Below are positions 44,110-56,334 of a stretch of 64,000 nucleotides of DNA, one piece after another. The position numbers were made by a program, and so were the translations under genes. The stretch comes from Papaver somniferum (taxonomy: Eukaryota; Streptophyta; Magnoliopsida; Ranunculales; Papaveraceae), in NCBI RefSeq assembly GCF_003573695.1, contig NC_039359.1:90934566-90998565 (forward strand). The letters are read 5' to 3'. Within the stretch, counting starts at the first letter, position 1; each line of letters opens with the position of its first letter. The notes under the pieces are model-generated. The model saw nothing but the letters and a program-made list of their open reading frames with translations, was not told where the DNA came from and made no database searches.

Positions 44110-45470
44110 TCATTGTCTTTCTGTCGTGGATCTAGATGTCATTAATGTGGCATAAGTCTCAGTCATTAAAGCATTGGTTATTCCTAATAGCTGCGCAAGA
44201 GCCGTTACGGTTCCCGCCTTCGAATCCCTGCAAATGGAACCCGTACCTACAACTCCAGGGTGTTCCCATGACAATTCCATTTGTTGATATTGATCCAATC
44301 CCTATCCGAACAGCTTACTGAGATAGTTGTTATTTAGATGTTACTTTCTAAGGTACTGGTTGGTGGTTCTCCAAGAATAACCAGAGGTGTGAGATCTTCT
44401 TTTCCATTCGGATTCCTGTTGTTGCTTTGAGAACCGCTGCATACCTTTGTTGGAATATGAGTTCATTTTTAGATGTCCATAGAGACCAATAGAAGAAAAT
44501 AATATGTCGTAATAGAAGTCTTGGGAAGTTCCTTGCAGAAGTTGAGGAATTTAAAGGATTTTGGAAAATGTGGTTGCTGTTTGGGTTAATTGAAAGGCGA
44601 GTAAGAAACGTGTTTTAGACGTTAACTAAAATCGGGAAATGAAGGAGCATGTGTTCAGCTGATTCCGGATCATCATTGTATCGGGGGAAGGTTTAAGTTG
44701 GTGAAATAGAAACAGTTTATGATAAATAAGGTCAGAGGATCTTCGTTGATTGGTTTCCACAAGAAAGCCTGGATTTTGGCGGAATGGTAAGGTCAGTAGG
44801 AACTTGGTGACTGATAAGGGGTTTAAATTAGATTAGTTAACCTCTTGGGTTAAACATTTATAACCGGATGCGGTGCTATATTCACCACATTTTGAAGTGC
44901 AACTAAATGATCTTATCTGGGGTGGCTGTCCCGGGAGATGTTGATATTTATAATTTGTTGGGCTGCAAGGAATATTATTTTGCTTATCATACCTCCGGTA
45001 ATGAGAAAAAAGAATGATACCATCTTCTGTCTAGATAGGGTGACATCGAGTAGGATCAAGATTTTCAAATTGTGGTATTACGGGTTGCCAAACCATTACC
45101 GATGTATAAGATATGGAAAGAAGGTATGAAGGAATCCATTTGCTTCCGCTATGGGATGAAGGAGGAAGAAATGAGTGTGATTCTTTGGAAAATATGTTAA
45201 TGCTCAAAGTATTTCTCTTTGCAGAGGCTGGTCCAGATGGAGTCTGACTGATCATTCAGATTCCGTATTCTTTTCATGAGCAAGGTTTTTTTGTGATTGT
45301 TGTTTTTGCCCCCTGCATATTTTGGTTTTTTTGATTTGTCCCAACCTAAAGGATGTAGATTTTTAACGGAGGAATCATGTCCCAAAAAAAAGTTCCCGGT
45401 GATACAATTTATGTGTTTGTGCATATGGGTGGGGAAAAGCTGTGTTTGTATAAGGTAATTGGAGAGTAGA
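44110..45470 (-). pseudogene. LINE ORF2 C-terminal half (different family)
   Basis: Minus strand, order from right: GNFFLGHDSSVKNLHPLGWD, SIWTSLCKEKYFEH (45,460-45,190, end of the RT region), a SKCGEYSTASGYKCLT motif near 44,900, zf-RVT sequence with NDDPESAEHML (44,650-44,690) and an RNase H start GTGSICRDSKAGTVTAL with ALMTETYATLM (44,300-44,110). Several frameshifts. These differ from the zf-RVT and RNase H of the LINE at 47,291, so a second LINE family is present. It is collinear with the RT fragment at 46,008-46,850 on the same strand and may be the same element. Confidence 0.75.
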
Positions 45471-46007
45471 AGAGCACTAACCTCCCCGCGGTCTAAGGAA
45501 GTTTGTCGTCCACCCCTTTGTCGTTCGTGTTGGACGTTGAAGTGCGACGATGTGATAAGAGGTTCTCCCTTGATAGAGGTCACCCTCGGATATATAGGCG
45601 GGATCGAAGCGGTTGGCATGGTAAAGAATTGATGTAAATTGTCCACCTCAGTTGTTCCAGTTTTTGATGGTGCATAATTGTCGATTTTGATGTGTTGATT
45701 ACCTGTACCGACGATGAGAAATATGACTGGAGTAAGATAAAAAAATATTTAGGAACTTATCTCCAATAGTTTGGTGGTTGACAAGCTTCCTCTTATAGAG
45801 GCGGTTGGGGATCGATTAGGGGTCAAATCCTGTGATAAGAATAAAATCCTACTTGTATGGATTTAGGAGCAGTAAAACGAACCACCATTTTATAACCGTA
45901 ATTAAAAAAAAAAAGTAAAAAAAATACTTAGCACCAATTGGAAAATATCACTCGATATATTAAAATAATATCAAAAGTAAAGGCGACAAGGATTAATTTA
46001 ATAAATC
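45471..46007. other. LINE-associated spacer
   Basis: 45,471-45,646 continues an open minus-strand frame (MDNLHQFFTMPTASIPPIY) without recognised motifs. 45,650-46,007 has no gene and carries A-runs at 45,900-45,930. Confidence 0.5.
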
Positions 46008-46850
46008 AACAAGAAATGAGCCACTGAGAGTCTTTGACCAGAACCAAAGAGGGAATATACTTATTGGCATTAATTATTTAACCAATCCAAGAGCAGAACT
46101 TGTCAAGCTAAGTCTTAAGATTACAAGCATTCTTTTAGTTGGCCTTCAGCAAAATGATACTGTCATCAGCAAATAGAGAGTGAGTAACCATAGGAGCTCC
46201 TCTAGAAATAGTAAACCCAAATACACTTATCTTCAATGCCAACATTAATGAGTTTAGTTATGGTCTTTAAACAAAGATAAACAAAAAGGGGATAAAGGAT
46301 CCCCGGTCTTAGACTATTACAAGGTCTAAAACTAGAGCTAGGAGACCCGTTAATAAGCACTTGAAATGAAACATATATAAGATATGCACTTCATGATCCA
46401 GCCAATAAAGATATGGTCAAAACCATTGCATATTAAAAATATTTTCGGTAAAATCTCGTCTAATACTATCATAAGCCTTGTCGAATTCCAGTCTTAAGTC
46501 TATCCATCCCTTCTCACGTTTCTTAGGTTTGAAAGAATGTATGATCTCACTGCAAATGATGGCAGAATCAAAGAGAGACCTACCGGGAATAAAAGCATGT
46601 TGGTTCTGACCCACAATCTTACCAATCAAAGGTCTGATTCTGTTGGTGATAATATTAGTAATAATCTTCGTAATAAAATTACACAAGCTAATGGGCGTGT
46701 ATTCCTTTATACAATTAGGATTACTTACCTTAGGTATCAAAGCAATGTAGGTTTTATTGAGTCTAGGAATGTAGACTTTTTATCTGCTTTGTTTAATTTT
46801 GAAGTAATGGGTGTTACTACACCAAAACTGATTTCTAGTTCTCTGTTTAG
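46008..46850 (-). pseudogene. LINE reverse transcriptase fragment, copy 2
   Basis: Best copy. TYIALIPKVSNPNCIKEYTP, AFIPGRSLFDSAIICSEIIH, GWIDLRLEFDKAYDS and an intact FADD box at 46,162-46,173, followed by SIILLKAN-type sequence and FCSWIG. Frameshifts occur between the GRSLF block and FADD. Confidence 0.88.
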
Positions 46851-47290
46851 ATCTTGGTTTCAGCAAAGTTTATCAAAATAAAATAAAATAAAATAAACGT
46901 GCAAGAAAGAGTAAGATATAGACATTCGTTTACACCTTAATTTGTTATAATTTTATGTGAAATATATATGTAATTGTAATTTCATGAGTTATATTAGAAT
47001 CGAATTTTCTGCCAAAATTCACTAATTTTCTACGATGTTGTTTGTCACCCTTATTTATAGATCATATAAACGTACATGTTCTGAACCCTGATGTTTGAAA
47101 TTAGAAGTGTGAAATGTCCTAAACTACGAGTTTATCATTTACCAAAAGCACCACTAAAGTCGCTTAAAATTTTCATAATATTTCTCGATTATTTTACATC
47201 AACCTTCATATATATAAAATTATTATCTCCAAAGTAGATAAGAGTAATTGAAGGGATAAATTTAGTGTTCAACAACATGCTGCTTTAAAT
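46851..47290. other. AT-rich stretch between opposed LINE parts, copy 2
   Basis: No gene. Includes the CTGATGTTTGAAATTAGAAG segment repeated at 9,090, 52,998 and 54,928. Confidence 0.7.
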
Positions 47291-48040
47291 GTTGTTCCAA
47301 AGGAAGTTCGAAAGTCTCTATGGAAGATGAAACTGCCACACCTTGTGAAATTGTTCAGTTGGAAATGTTTAAAAGGAATTGTACCCACAAGACTTAGATT
47401 ATGTCAAGCAATACAGTACATTGAAACACGTTATGAAATCTGTAAACAAGAGGAGGAATCTCTATATCATTTGCTGATTAGTTGCAACCATGCAAAAGTT
47501 GTATGGAGGTCTCTCAATATCAATATTGATGAAGTAATCAATAACTGCTATTCCGTCAGAGACTGGATAATTTCTTGGTTTCAAGGAGTGCAAAATGCCG
47601 ATGAAGATGAAAGACTGAAATGGAGAGAACTCTTGATGGTGGGATGCTGGATCATCTGGAAAGAGCGTTGTAATTGTGTTTTCCAGGATAAAACCCAACA
47701 CCCTCTTAATACTTCCTCCATAATTCAGTATCAGTTACTGAGTTTTAATCACACATCGCATGATAGAAATTTTGATACCACTTCTACAATTTCCATGATT
47801 TTACATATGAAAAGCATGCATCTAACAATTTGCATCATATTCATTCTGTAGATATGCTTTCCCTGCATAATTTACAAATTACTCATGCGACAGATTTTAC
47901 TGTGTTTAAAATTCATAGAGATGCATAATTTGATATTAATACTAATGAGTGTGGATCTGGTATGGTTTTATACAATACTGCAGGTGAATGCACATGCTTC
48001 AAAGGAACCTATGCAACTGGAATAATCAATGCAGGTACTG
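47291..48040 (+). pseudogene. LINE zf-RVT and RNase H region, copy 3
   Basis: Open for 174 codons from 47,327: KLPHLVKLFSWKCLKGIVPT, CKQEEESLYHLLISCNHAKV and VFQDKTQHPLN. The RNase H frame has a TAA in the VDASFD motif (DA-stop-FD). It is cut inside GIINAGTG and joined in frame to Copia gag at a shared GAG (48,041-48,043), producing a hybrid frame of 140 codons (47,962-48,384). Confidence 0.87.
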
Positions 48041-48042
48041 GA

Positions 48043-51000
48043 GGTATGATGAAGGCACTAAGTGCGAAAGGAAAACTAGGATACATTGATGGAACGGTAA
48101 AAAAGACAACTAATCCATCAGATCTCGCTCACTGGACGAGATGTGATGACTTAGTAGGTAGATGGATCTCTAATTCCGTGGATCCAAAAATCCGTTCAAG
48201 TACTCAGAACTTTCCCTCAGCATATGAACAATGGTTAGAAATCAAATCTCGTTTTTCTCACTATAATGCATCGAAGTTATATGCTATTAAACAATCTATT
48301 GCTTTGTTGAAACAAGAAAATCTGAGTGTTGCTATGTATTATACCCGTCCAAAATCACTCTGGGATCAATTAGATGCTTTTTGACCCATTGACCCTTGTA
48401 TATGCGGAGCAGGTAAGAACTATATGAGTCATCACAGTCAGGATCGCTCCATGGAGTTTTTGCAGGGTTTGCATGATAGGTTTTCAGACCTGCGTAGTAA
48501 AATTCTTCTTATGGAACCCATGCCAACACCTGCGAAGATATATAACCATGTCAGGAAGGAAGAAGAACAGGAAGGACTCAATTCTTCTTCCATCCCTTCT
48601 ATGGATTCTGCTGCCCTGAATGTCTCTCGCAACTTCGATCCTCGTCAGTCAAGGTCTTTTCAAAATCCTGGTAACAACAAACGACAGCGGCCCTTCTGTG
48701 ACCACTGTAACAAATACGGTCACACTAAGCAGACCTGTTGGAAGCTTAACGGGTACCCAAAAGACTTTCCAAATCCAAGGGATTCAGAACCTCCTGTGGT
48801 CGCTGCTATCACTCAAAACCCGGCTGCTGCACCAGCTATAAGCGCTGCCCAGTATGCACGCCTGTTATCTCTACTTGAAGCTGACAATGAACACACTGAT
48901 GTAGCACCATATGCTAATTTTGATGGTATGTCCCTTTCCTGTTCAAATGATATTTGGATTATTAAAAGTGGGGAAACCCATCATATTTGTTCTTCATTAT
49001 CTCTTTTTTCTTCTCATCTCGTGGTTAATAAACCACTCACTGTTCAGCTACCAGATGGTACACATACATCTGTGACACACATTGGAACTCTGAATTTATC
49101 TCCTCGTGTTCAATTACTAAATGTATTTCATATTCCGAGTTTTAAATTCAACTTAATCTTGGTTAGGAAACTAACCAACACATCTAATTGCTGTGTTCAG
49201 TTCTCACACGAATCTTGTGTGTTTCAGGATCGTCAAACCAACAAAGTGATTGGATGGAGTAAGCATGTGGTAGGACTATATCACTTTTGTTTTCAACCAT
49301 TTTCTTTATCATTAGCTGCAAATAAGCCTGTTGATACATGGCATTGTCGTCTAGGGCATCCGAGTATGGATTGCTTTAAGTTTTTATCTCGTAATTTCCC
49401 TTTCATTAGTTCTTCATGTAGTCATGGTTGCGATGTATGCCCTGGCACTAAACAGACTCGTCTCAAGTTTAATAAAAGTATTTCTTTATCTAAATATCCA
49501 TTCCAATTGATTCATGCTGACATATGGGGACCTTTCTCAACTCCCTCTCTGACTGGTGCTAATTATTTTTTGACAATTGTGGATGATTATTCGCGCTGCA
49601 CTTGGGTATTTTTGATGAAATCCAAATCAGAAACTTTAAAATATCTTCATTATTTTTTAAACTTTGTTGTCAAACAGTTTGGTCGAAAGATCTCTACCAT
49701 TTCATCTAGCATCAATTCGTTGATTATCCCTCAACTCCAGACTTTCCGGTCTGATAATGGATCCGAGTTCAAACCCAATGAACTACAATAATTGTTTCAC
49801 CAACAAGGAATCTTACATCAAACTAGTTGCGTGTACATTCCGCAACAAAATGGCATTGTTGAAAGGAAACACCGTCATTTGCTCAATGTAGCTAGAGCAT
49901 TGCGTTTTCAGGCTAATCTTCCACTTCGTTTTTGGGGTGAATGTGTACTTGCTGCTACTTATATTATCAACAAGTTACCGACTCATGTGTTGTCTCATAA
50001 GACTCCACATGAAATGTTCCTGCATAAACATCCAGATTATTCATCCTTGCGTGTAATTGGATGTCTTTGTTTTGCAAGAAACACTCGAATTTCTCACAAA
50101 TTCGATCAACGTTCCAAGCCTGGCATCTTCGTTGGTTATCCTTATGGTCAAAAGGAATACTCTATTTATGATATGGAATCAAAATCCATCTACACGTCCA
50201 GAGACGTTGTATTTCATGAAAATACTTTTTCTTTTCATGATGTTGTGAACAAACTCAATCCCACTTTTTCTGTACGTGTTCAACAATCTGAGTACATTGA
50301 TTTCGATCCAATTTTTTCATCTCCATCTTATTCCACTATGGACCCCTGCACTACATCATCGTCTCCACGTGTTTTTCCTAAACCTGACGAGTTTTCTGAA
50401 CAAAGTTCAACAGACACTACGGCCACACCAGTTGTGGTATCTCATGCACCGTCATCATTACGTATTGATTCTTCACGTCCTGTAATATCGTCTAATTCTT
50501 CTGAGACTTCAAATCCTTCTGTTGGGCCAACACCAGTTGTGAATCCTAGGCCAATTCGTTCCAGGAATCCTCCTGGATACTTGAAGGACTATCATTGTGC
50601 TGCAACAAGATGTCCCTCTACATCATTCCATCCTATGACTGATTATATATCATTAGATACTTTCAATCCAACTCATAAAGCCTTTTTGGCTGTTGTTGTC
50701 CTCACAGCTGAACCAAAATCCTTTTCTCAGGCCATTCAATGTCTTAAATAGCGCGCAGCTATGGCCAAAGAAATCCTTGCTTTACAAGCAAATAATACTT
50801 GGGTTGAGGTTGATTTACCACCTGGTAAGACGGCAATTGTATGCAAGTGGATCTTTAAAATCAAGTTTAATTCTGATGGCACCATTGAACGTTACAAGGA
50901 TCGACTTGTTGCAAAGGGTTACACTCAACAAGAAGGTATTGATTATTATGATACTTTTGCACCTGTCGCTAAGCTTGTCACTGTTCGTGTTTGTCGATTG

Positions 51001-52242
51001 CAGCAATCAAAGGTTGGTCCCTCAATCAGTTGGATGTCAACAATGCATTTCTTCAAAGCGATTTGGATTAAGAAATTTACATGAAAATATCTCCTAGTTA
51101 AGCTCGCAAAGGTGAGTCTAAAGTTTTTCTCCTTAACAAATCTATTTATGGCCTTAAACAAGCCTCTAGGCAATGGTTTGCCAAACTTTCTTCAGTTTTG
51201 TTAGCTAAAGGATTTACAAAATCTCTATGTGATCATTCTCTCTTCACATATCATCGGGGTTCTACCTCTATTTTCGTTCTTGTCTATGTTGACGATATCA
51301 TCATCTCTGGCACAGATGATAACTTTATTTGTTCTCTTAAATCACGTCTTGCCTCTCATTTTTCCATTAAGGATCTAGGTCGCTTACAATATTTATTAGG
51401 AATTGAAGTCTCTCGATCTCCTAAAGGTATTTTTCTCTGTCAAAGAAAATATGTCCTAGATATTCTAAAGGACTCAGGGCTCACTAGAGCTCGTGTTTCA
51501 TCTTTTCCCATGGACACGCATATTAAATTGCTCCCTACATATGGAAAAGATTTAACTGATCTGCTCTTTTCATCGTCTAATTGGTCACCTTTTATATCTC
51601 ACTGTCACTCGTCCTGATATTACATACGCGATCAATTACTTAAGTCAATTTATGCAGCATCCACGTACAACTCATCTTGATGCTGCTCACCATGTCCTTC
51701 GTTATCTCAAAGGTACAATTGGACATGGTATTTTTCTGTCTTCTTCCAGTGTACTCTCATTACATGGATACACTGATTTGGATTGGGCAGGATGTCCACT
51801 TACTAGACGATCTACTACTGGCTATTTTGTTTCCATAGGTTCTAGTCCTATTTCATGGAAATCAAAGAAACAACCCACTGTTGCTCGCTCTTCCGCTGAA
51901 GCTGAATATCGTGTCATGGCTAATCTTACGACTGAACTTCAATGGTTACGTTATCTTTTCAAGGACTTGCATATTCCTTGTCCTTTACCTATCACCATCT
52001 CCTGTGATAATCAAGCTGCAATTCACATTGCTCAAAATCCTGTTTTCCACGAACGTACGAAACACAAAGAAATTGATTGTTACTTTGTTCATGAGAAGTT
52101 AATGAACGGGTTGATTTTGCCAAAGTATCTCCCATCTTCTGATCAACTCACTGACGTTTTCACCAAGCCACTAGGAGCACAACAATTTGGGCGGCTGGTT
52201 GGCAAGTTGGGCGTCCATTCAGGCTCTCCCGCTCCAACTTAA
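48043..52242 (+). pseudogene. Copia-D gag-pol polyprotein, 5'-truncated and decayed
   Basis: The least damaged pol of the family. Gag starts at GMMKALSAKGKLGYIDGT (first 60 codons replaced by LINE). TGA at 48,382-48,384, then 455 open codons: zinc knuckle CDHCNKYGHTKQTC, protease, WHCRLGHPSMD, HADIWGPF, VDDYSRCTWVF, FRSDNGSEF. TAA at 49,789-49,791, then 319 codons with IVERKHRHLL and the PIRSRNPPGYLKDYH linker. TAG at 50,749, RT with [14 protein letters not shown], frameshift near 50,990, TAA near 51,068, YVDD intact at 51,285-51,296, frameshift near 51,575, RNase H with DLDWAGCPLTRRSTTGYF and AEAEYRVM, end TAA. The protease Asp is Lys (KSGETHH, 48,964), which destroys activity. Confidence 0.94.
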
Positions 52243-52249
52243 GGGGGGG

Positions 52250-52701
52250 TGTTAGATTTATCAGTCCCTTTATAAATTTGTTTACTATACATATTTACAG
52301 AAAGAAAGATAATATCAATCACTACCATTACTCAATGCTCTAAACAGGGAAAGAAGATTAGTACATGCAACCTAGACATAGAAGGAAGATTAGTACATGC
52401 AAGATAATACGTGATTAATGTCATGCAAAGAAGAATATGGAAAGAAGATAAATGCATGCAGAGAAGATTATATGTGATTAATGTCATGCAAAGAAGAATA
52501 TGGAAAGAAGATCAATGCATGCATAGAAGATTATATGTGATTAAGAATATTTTGTAATTATATTTAATTCCTTTGATATATTTATAGTATTAGGATCTTT
52601 AATCTTGTTATGAAACAATAATTTGTATATATACACAATAAAATCATCAACCTTTACAGTGTTGTGTGAAAAACCAAAACCGGAGTTACCCAAATTTTCT
52701 T
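52250..52701 (+). repeat. Copia LTR (3' LTR of Copia-D)
   Basis: Starts TGTTAGATTTATC after the polypurine tract AAGGGGGGG and ends CCCAAATTTTCTT, 452 bp. It keeps the canonical TG start lost in the 6,570 copy. A tRNA-Met-like primer site and a new gag follow, so it also serves as a 5' LTR. Confidence 0.9.
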
Positions 52702-52750
52702 ATGGTAATCTAGAGCTAGGTTAATTTTTTTCCCCTACAACATCATCATC

Positions 52751-52984
52751 ATGACTAACGGAGGCGATCAATCTCACCCTTTGAATGTCATTCCAGAGAA
52801 GGATGCTGGTTTATCTCCTACCAGTCCCTATTATGTTCACCCTTCTGATAATCCCACATTAGTCATTTATTCTCCCTTACTCACAAGTGAAAACCACTGC
52901 ACCTGGGGTCGAGGTATGATGAAGGCACTAAGTGCGAAAGGAAAACTAGGATACATTGATGGAACGGTAAAAAAGCCAACTAAT
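52751..52984 (+). pseudogene. Copia gag start, cut by assembly gap
   Basis: MTNGGDQSHPLNV to VKKPTN, open, then 10 N. Identical by eye to 53,219-53,452. Confidence 0.85.
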
Positions 52985-53200
52985 NNNNNNNNNNAACCCT
53001 GATGTTTGAAATTAGAAGTGTGAAATGTCCTAAACTACGAGTTTATCATTTACCAAAAGCACCACTAAAGTCGCTTAAAATTTTCATAATATTTCTCGAT
53101 TATTTTACATCAACCTTCATATATATAAAATTATTATCTCCAAAGTAGATAAGAGTAATTGAAGGGATAAATTTAGTGTTCAACAACATGNNNNNNNNNN
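52985..53200. other. Two 10-N gaps flanking a 196-bp fragment
   Basis: Gaps at 52,985-52,994 and 53,191-53,200. The 196 bp between them (52,995-53,190) look identical to 54,925-55,120. The 252 bp after the second gap repeat the 252 bp before the first. This looks like misplaced contig ends rather than biology. Confidence 0.9.
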
Positions 53201-53218
53201 CCCTACAACATCATCATC

Positions 53219-53930
53219 ATGACTAACGGAGGCGATCAATCTCACCCTTTGAATGTCATTCCAGAGAAGGATGCTGGTTTATCTCCTACCAGTCCCTATT
53301 ATGTTCACCCTTCTGATAATCCCACATTAGTCATTTATTCTCCCTTACTCACAAGTGAAAACCACTGCACCTGGGGTCGAGGTATGATGAAGGCACTAAG
53401 TGCGAAAGGAAAACTAGGATACATTGATGGAACGGTAAAAAAGCCAACTAATACATCAGATCTCGCTCACTGGACGAGATGTGATGACTTAGTAGGTAGC
53501 TGGATCTCTAATTCCGTGGATCCAGAAATCCGTTCAAGTACTCAGATCTTTCCCTTAGCATATGAACAATGGTTAGAAATCAAATCTCGTTTTTCTCACC
53601 ATAATGCATCCAAGTTATATGTTATTAAATAATCTATTGCTTTGTTGAAACAAGAAAATCTGAGTGTTGCTATGTATTATACCCGGCTCAAATCACTCTG
53701 GGATCAATTAGATGCTTTTCGACCCATTGAACCTTGTATATGCGGCGCAGGTAAGAATTATATGAGTCATCACAGTCAGGATCGCTCCATGGAGTTTTTG
53801 TAGGGTTTGCATGATAGGTTTTCAGCCCTGCGTAGTCAAATTCTTCTTATGGAACCCATGCCAACACCTGCGAAGATATATAACCATGTCAGGCAGGAAG
53901 AAGAACAACAAGGACTCAATTCTTCTTTCA
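53219..53930 (+). pseudogene. Copia gag fragment
   Basis: Open 137 codons from MTNGGDQSHPL to LYVIK, then TAA (CAA to TAA), a second stop near 53,800 (CAG to TAG), and sequence up to the EEEQQGLNSS codons. Joined at about 53,930 to the LINE RT fragment, about 130 bp earlier than the equivalent joint at 8,053. Confidence 0.85.
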
Positions 53931-54650
53931 TCCAAGAGAAGAACTTTTCAAGCATAGTCTTAACATTACAAGCATTCTTTTAGTTGGCCTTCAGCAAAAT
54001 GATACCGTCATCAACAAATAGAGAGTGAGTAACCATAGGAGCTCCTCTAGCAATAGTAAACCCAAAATACACTTATCTTCAATGCCAACATTAATAAGTT
54101 TAGTTAGGGTCTTTAAAAAAAGATAAACAAAAAGGGGATAAAGGATCCCCTGTCTTAGACTATTACAAAGTCTAAAACTAGAGCTAGGAGACCCGTTAAT
54201 AAGCACTTGAAATGAAACATATATAAGATATGCACTTCATGATCCAGCCAATAAACATACGGTCAAAACCATTGCATATTAAAAATATTTTCGGTTAAAT
54301 CTCGTCTAATACTATCATAAGCCTTGTCAAATTCCATTCTTAAGTCTATCCATCCCTTCTCACCTTTCTTAGGTTTGAAAGAATGTATGATCTCACTGCA
54401 AATGATGGCAGAATCAAAGAGAGACCTACCGGGAATAAAAGCATGTTGGTTCTGAGCCACAATCTTACCAATCAAATGTCTGATTCTGTTGGTGATAATA
54501 TTAGTAATAATCTTCGTAATAAAGTTACACAAGCTAATGGGCGTGTATTCCTTTATACAATTAGGATTACTTACCTTAGGTATCAAAGCAATGTAGGTTT
54601 TATTGAGTCTAGGAATGAAGACTTTTTATCTGCTTTGTTTAATTTTGAAG
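53931..54650 (-). pseudogene. LINE reverse transcriptase fragment, copy 3
   Basis: As 8,056-8,845 with FVDD at 54,007-54,018, and the IPKVSNPNCIKEY, AFIPGRSLFDSA and LRMEFDKAYDS blocks. Shares the FVDD change with copy 1. Confidence 0.87.
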
Positions 54651-55105
54651 TAATAGGTGTTACTACACCAAAACTGATTTCTAGTTCTCTGTTTAGGTCT
54701 TGGTTTCAGCAAAGTTTATCAAAATAAAATAAAATAAACGTGCAAGAAAGAGTAAGATATAGACATTCGTTTACACCTTAATTTGTTATAATTTTATGTG
54801 AAATATATATGTAAACGTAATTTCATGAGTTATATTTGAATCGAATTTTCTGCCAAAATTCACTAATTTTCTACGATGTTGTTTGTCACCCTTATTTATA
54901 GATCATATAAACGTACATGTTCTGAACCCTGATGTTTGAAATTAGAAGTGTGAAATGTCCTAAACTACGAGTTTATCATTTACCAAAAGCACCACTAAAG
55001 TCGCTTAAAATTTTCATAATATTTCTCGATTATTTTACATCAACCTTCATATATATAAAATTATTATCTCCAAAGTAGATAAGAGTAATTGAAGGGATAA
55101 ATTTA
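54651..55105. other. AT-rich stretch between opposed LINE parts, copy 3
   Basis: No gene. Contains the 54,925-55,120 segment that appears again between the two 10-N gaps. Confidence 0.7.
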
Positions 55106-55884
55106 GTGTTCAACAACATGCTGCTTCAAAATGTTGTTCCAAAGGAAGTTTGGAAGTCTCTATGGAAGATGAAACTGCCACACCTTGTGAAATTGTTCAT
55201 TTGGAAATGTTTAAAAGGAATTGTACCCACAAGACTTAGATTATGTCAAGCAATACAGTACATTGAAACACGTTATGAAATCTGTAAACAAGAGGAGGAA
55301 TCTCTATATCATTTGCTGATTAGTTGCAACCATGCAAAAGTTGTATGGAGGTCTCTCAATATCAATATTGATGAAGTAATCAATAACTGCTATTCCGTCA
55401 GAGACTGGATAAATTCTTGGTTTCAAGGAGTGCAAAATGCCGATGAAGATGAAATACTGAAATAGAGAGAACTCTTGATGGTGGGATGCTGGATCATCTG
55501 GAAAGAGCGTTGTAATTGTGTTTTCCAGGATAAAACCCAACACCCTCTTAATACTTCCTCCATAATTCAGTATCAGTTACTGAGTTTTAATCACACATCG
55601 CATGATAGAAATTTTGATACCACTTCTACAATTTCCATGATTTTACATATGAAAAGCATGCATCTAACAATTTGCATCATATTCATTCTGTAGATATGCT
55701 TTCCCTGTATAATTTACAAATTAGTCATGCGGCAGATTTTACTGTGTTTAAAATTCATGTAGATGCATAATTTGATATTAATACTAATGAGTGTGGATCT
55801 GGTATGGTTTTATACAATACTGCAGGTGAATGCACATGCTTCAAAGGAACCTATGCAACTGGAATAATCAATGCAGGTACTGGA
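55106..55884 (+). pseudogene. LINE zf-RVT and RNase H region, copy 4
   Basis: Open from 55,106 for 119 codons (FNNMLLQNVVPKEVWKSLWK, CKQEEESLYHLLISC), TAG where Trp of LKWREL was, then the same TAA in DA-stop-FD as the 47k copy and the same GAG joint to Copia gag (55,883-55,885). Confidence 0.86.
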
Positions 55885-56334
55885 GGTATGATGAAGGCAC
55901 TAAGTGCGAAAGGAAAACTAGGATACATTGATGGAACGGTAAAAAAGCCAACTAATCCATCAGATCTCGCTCACTGGACGAGATGTGATGACTTAGTAGG
56001 TAGATGGATCTCTAATTCCGTGGATCCAGAAATCCGTTCAAGTACTCAGAACTTTCCCTCAGCATATGAACAATGGTTAGAAATCAAATCTCGTTTTTCT
56101 CACCATAATGCATCGAAGTTATATGCTATTAAACAATCTATTGCTTTGTTGAAACAAGAAAATCTGAGTGTTGATATGTATTATACCCGGCCAAAATCAC
56201 TCTGGGATCAATTAGATGCTTTTTGACCCATTGACCCTTGTATATGCGGAGCAGGTAAGAACTATATGAGTCATCACAGTCAGGATCGCTCCATGGAGTT
56301 TTGCAGGGTTTGCATGATAGGTTTTCAGCCCTGC
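55885..56334 (+). pseudogene. Copia gag internal fragment
   Basis: GMMKALSAKGKLGYID to QLDAF, then the same CGA-to-TGA stop as at 48,382. A one-base deletion in the GAGTTTT run near 56,300 shifts the frame. Ends in CCCTGCG, joined to the F-box fragment. Confidence 0.86.

Noticed and set aside
48043..52701. Copia-D as an autonomous element
   Set aside because: 5' LTR and start of gag are missing, with stops in gag, integrase and RT, frameshifts, and a protease Asp-to-Lys change.
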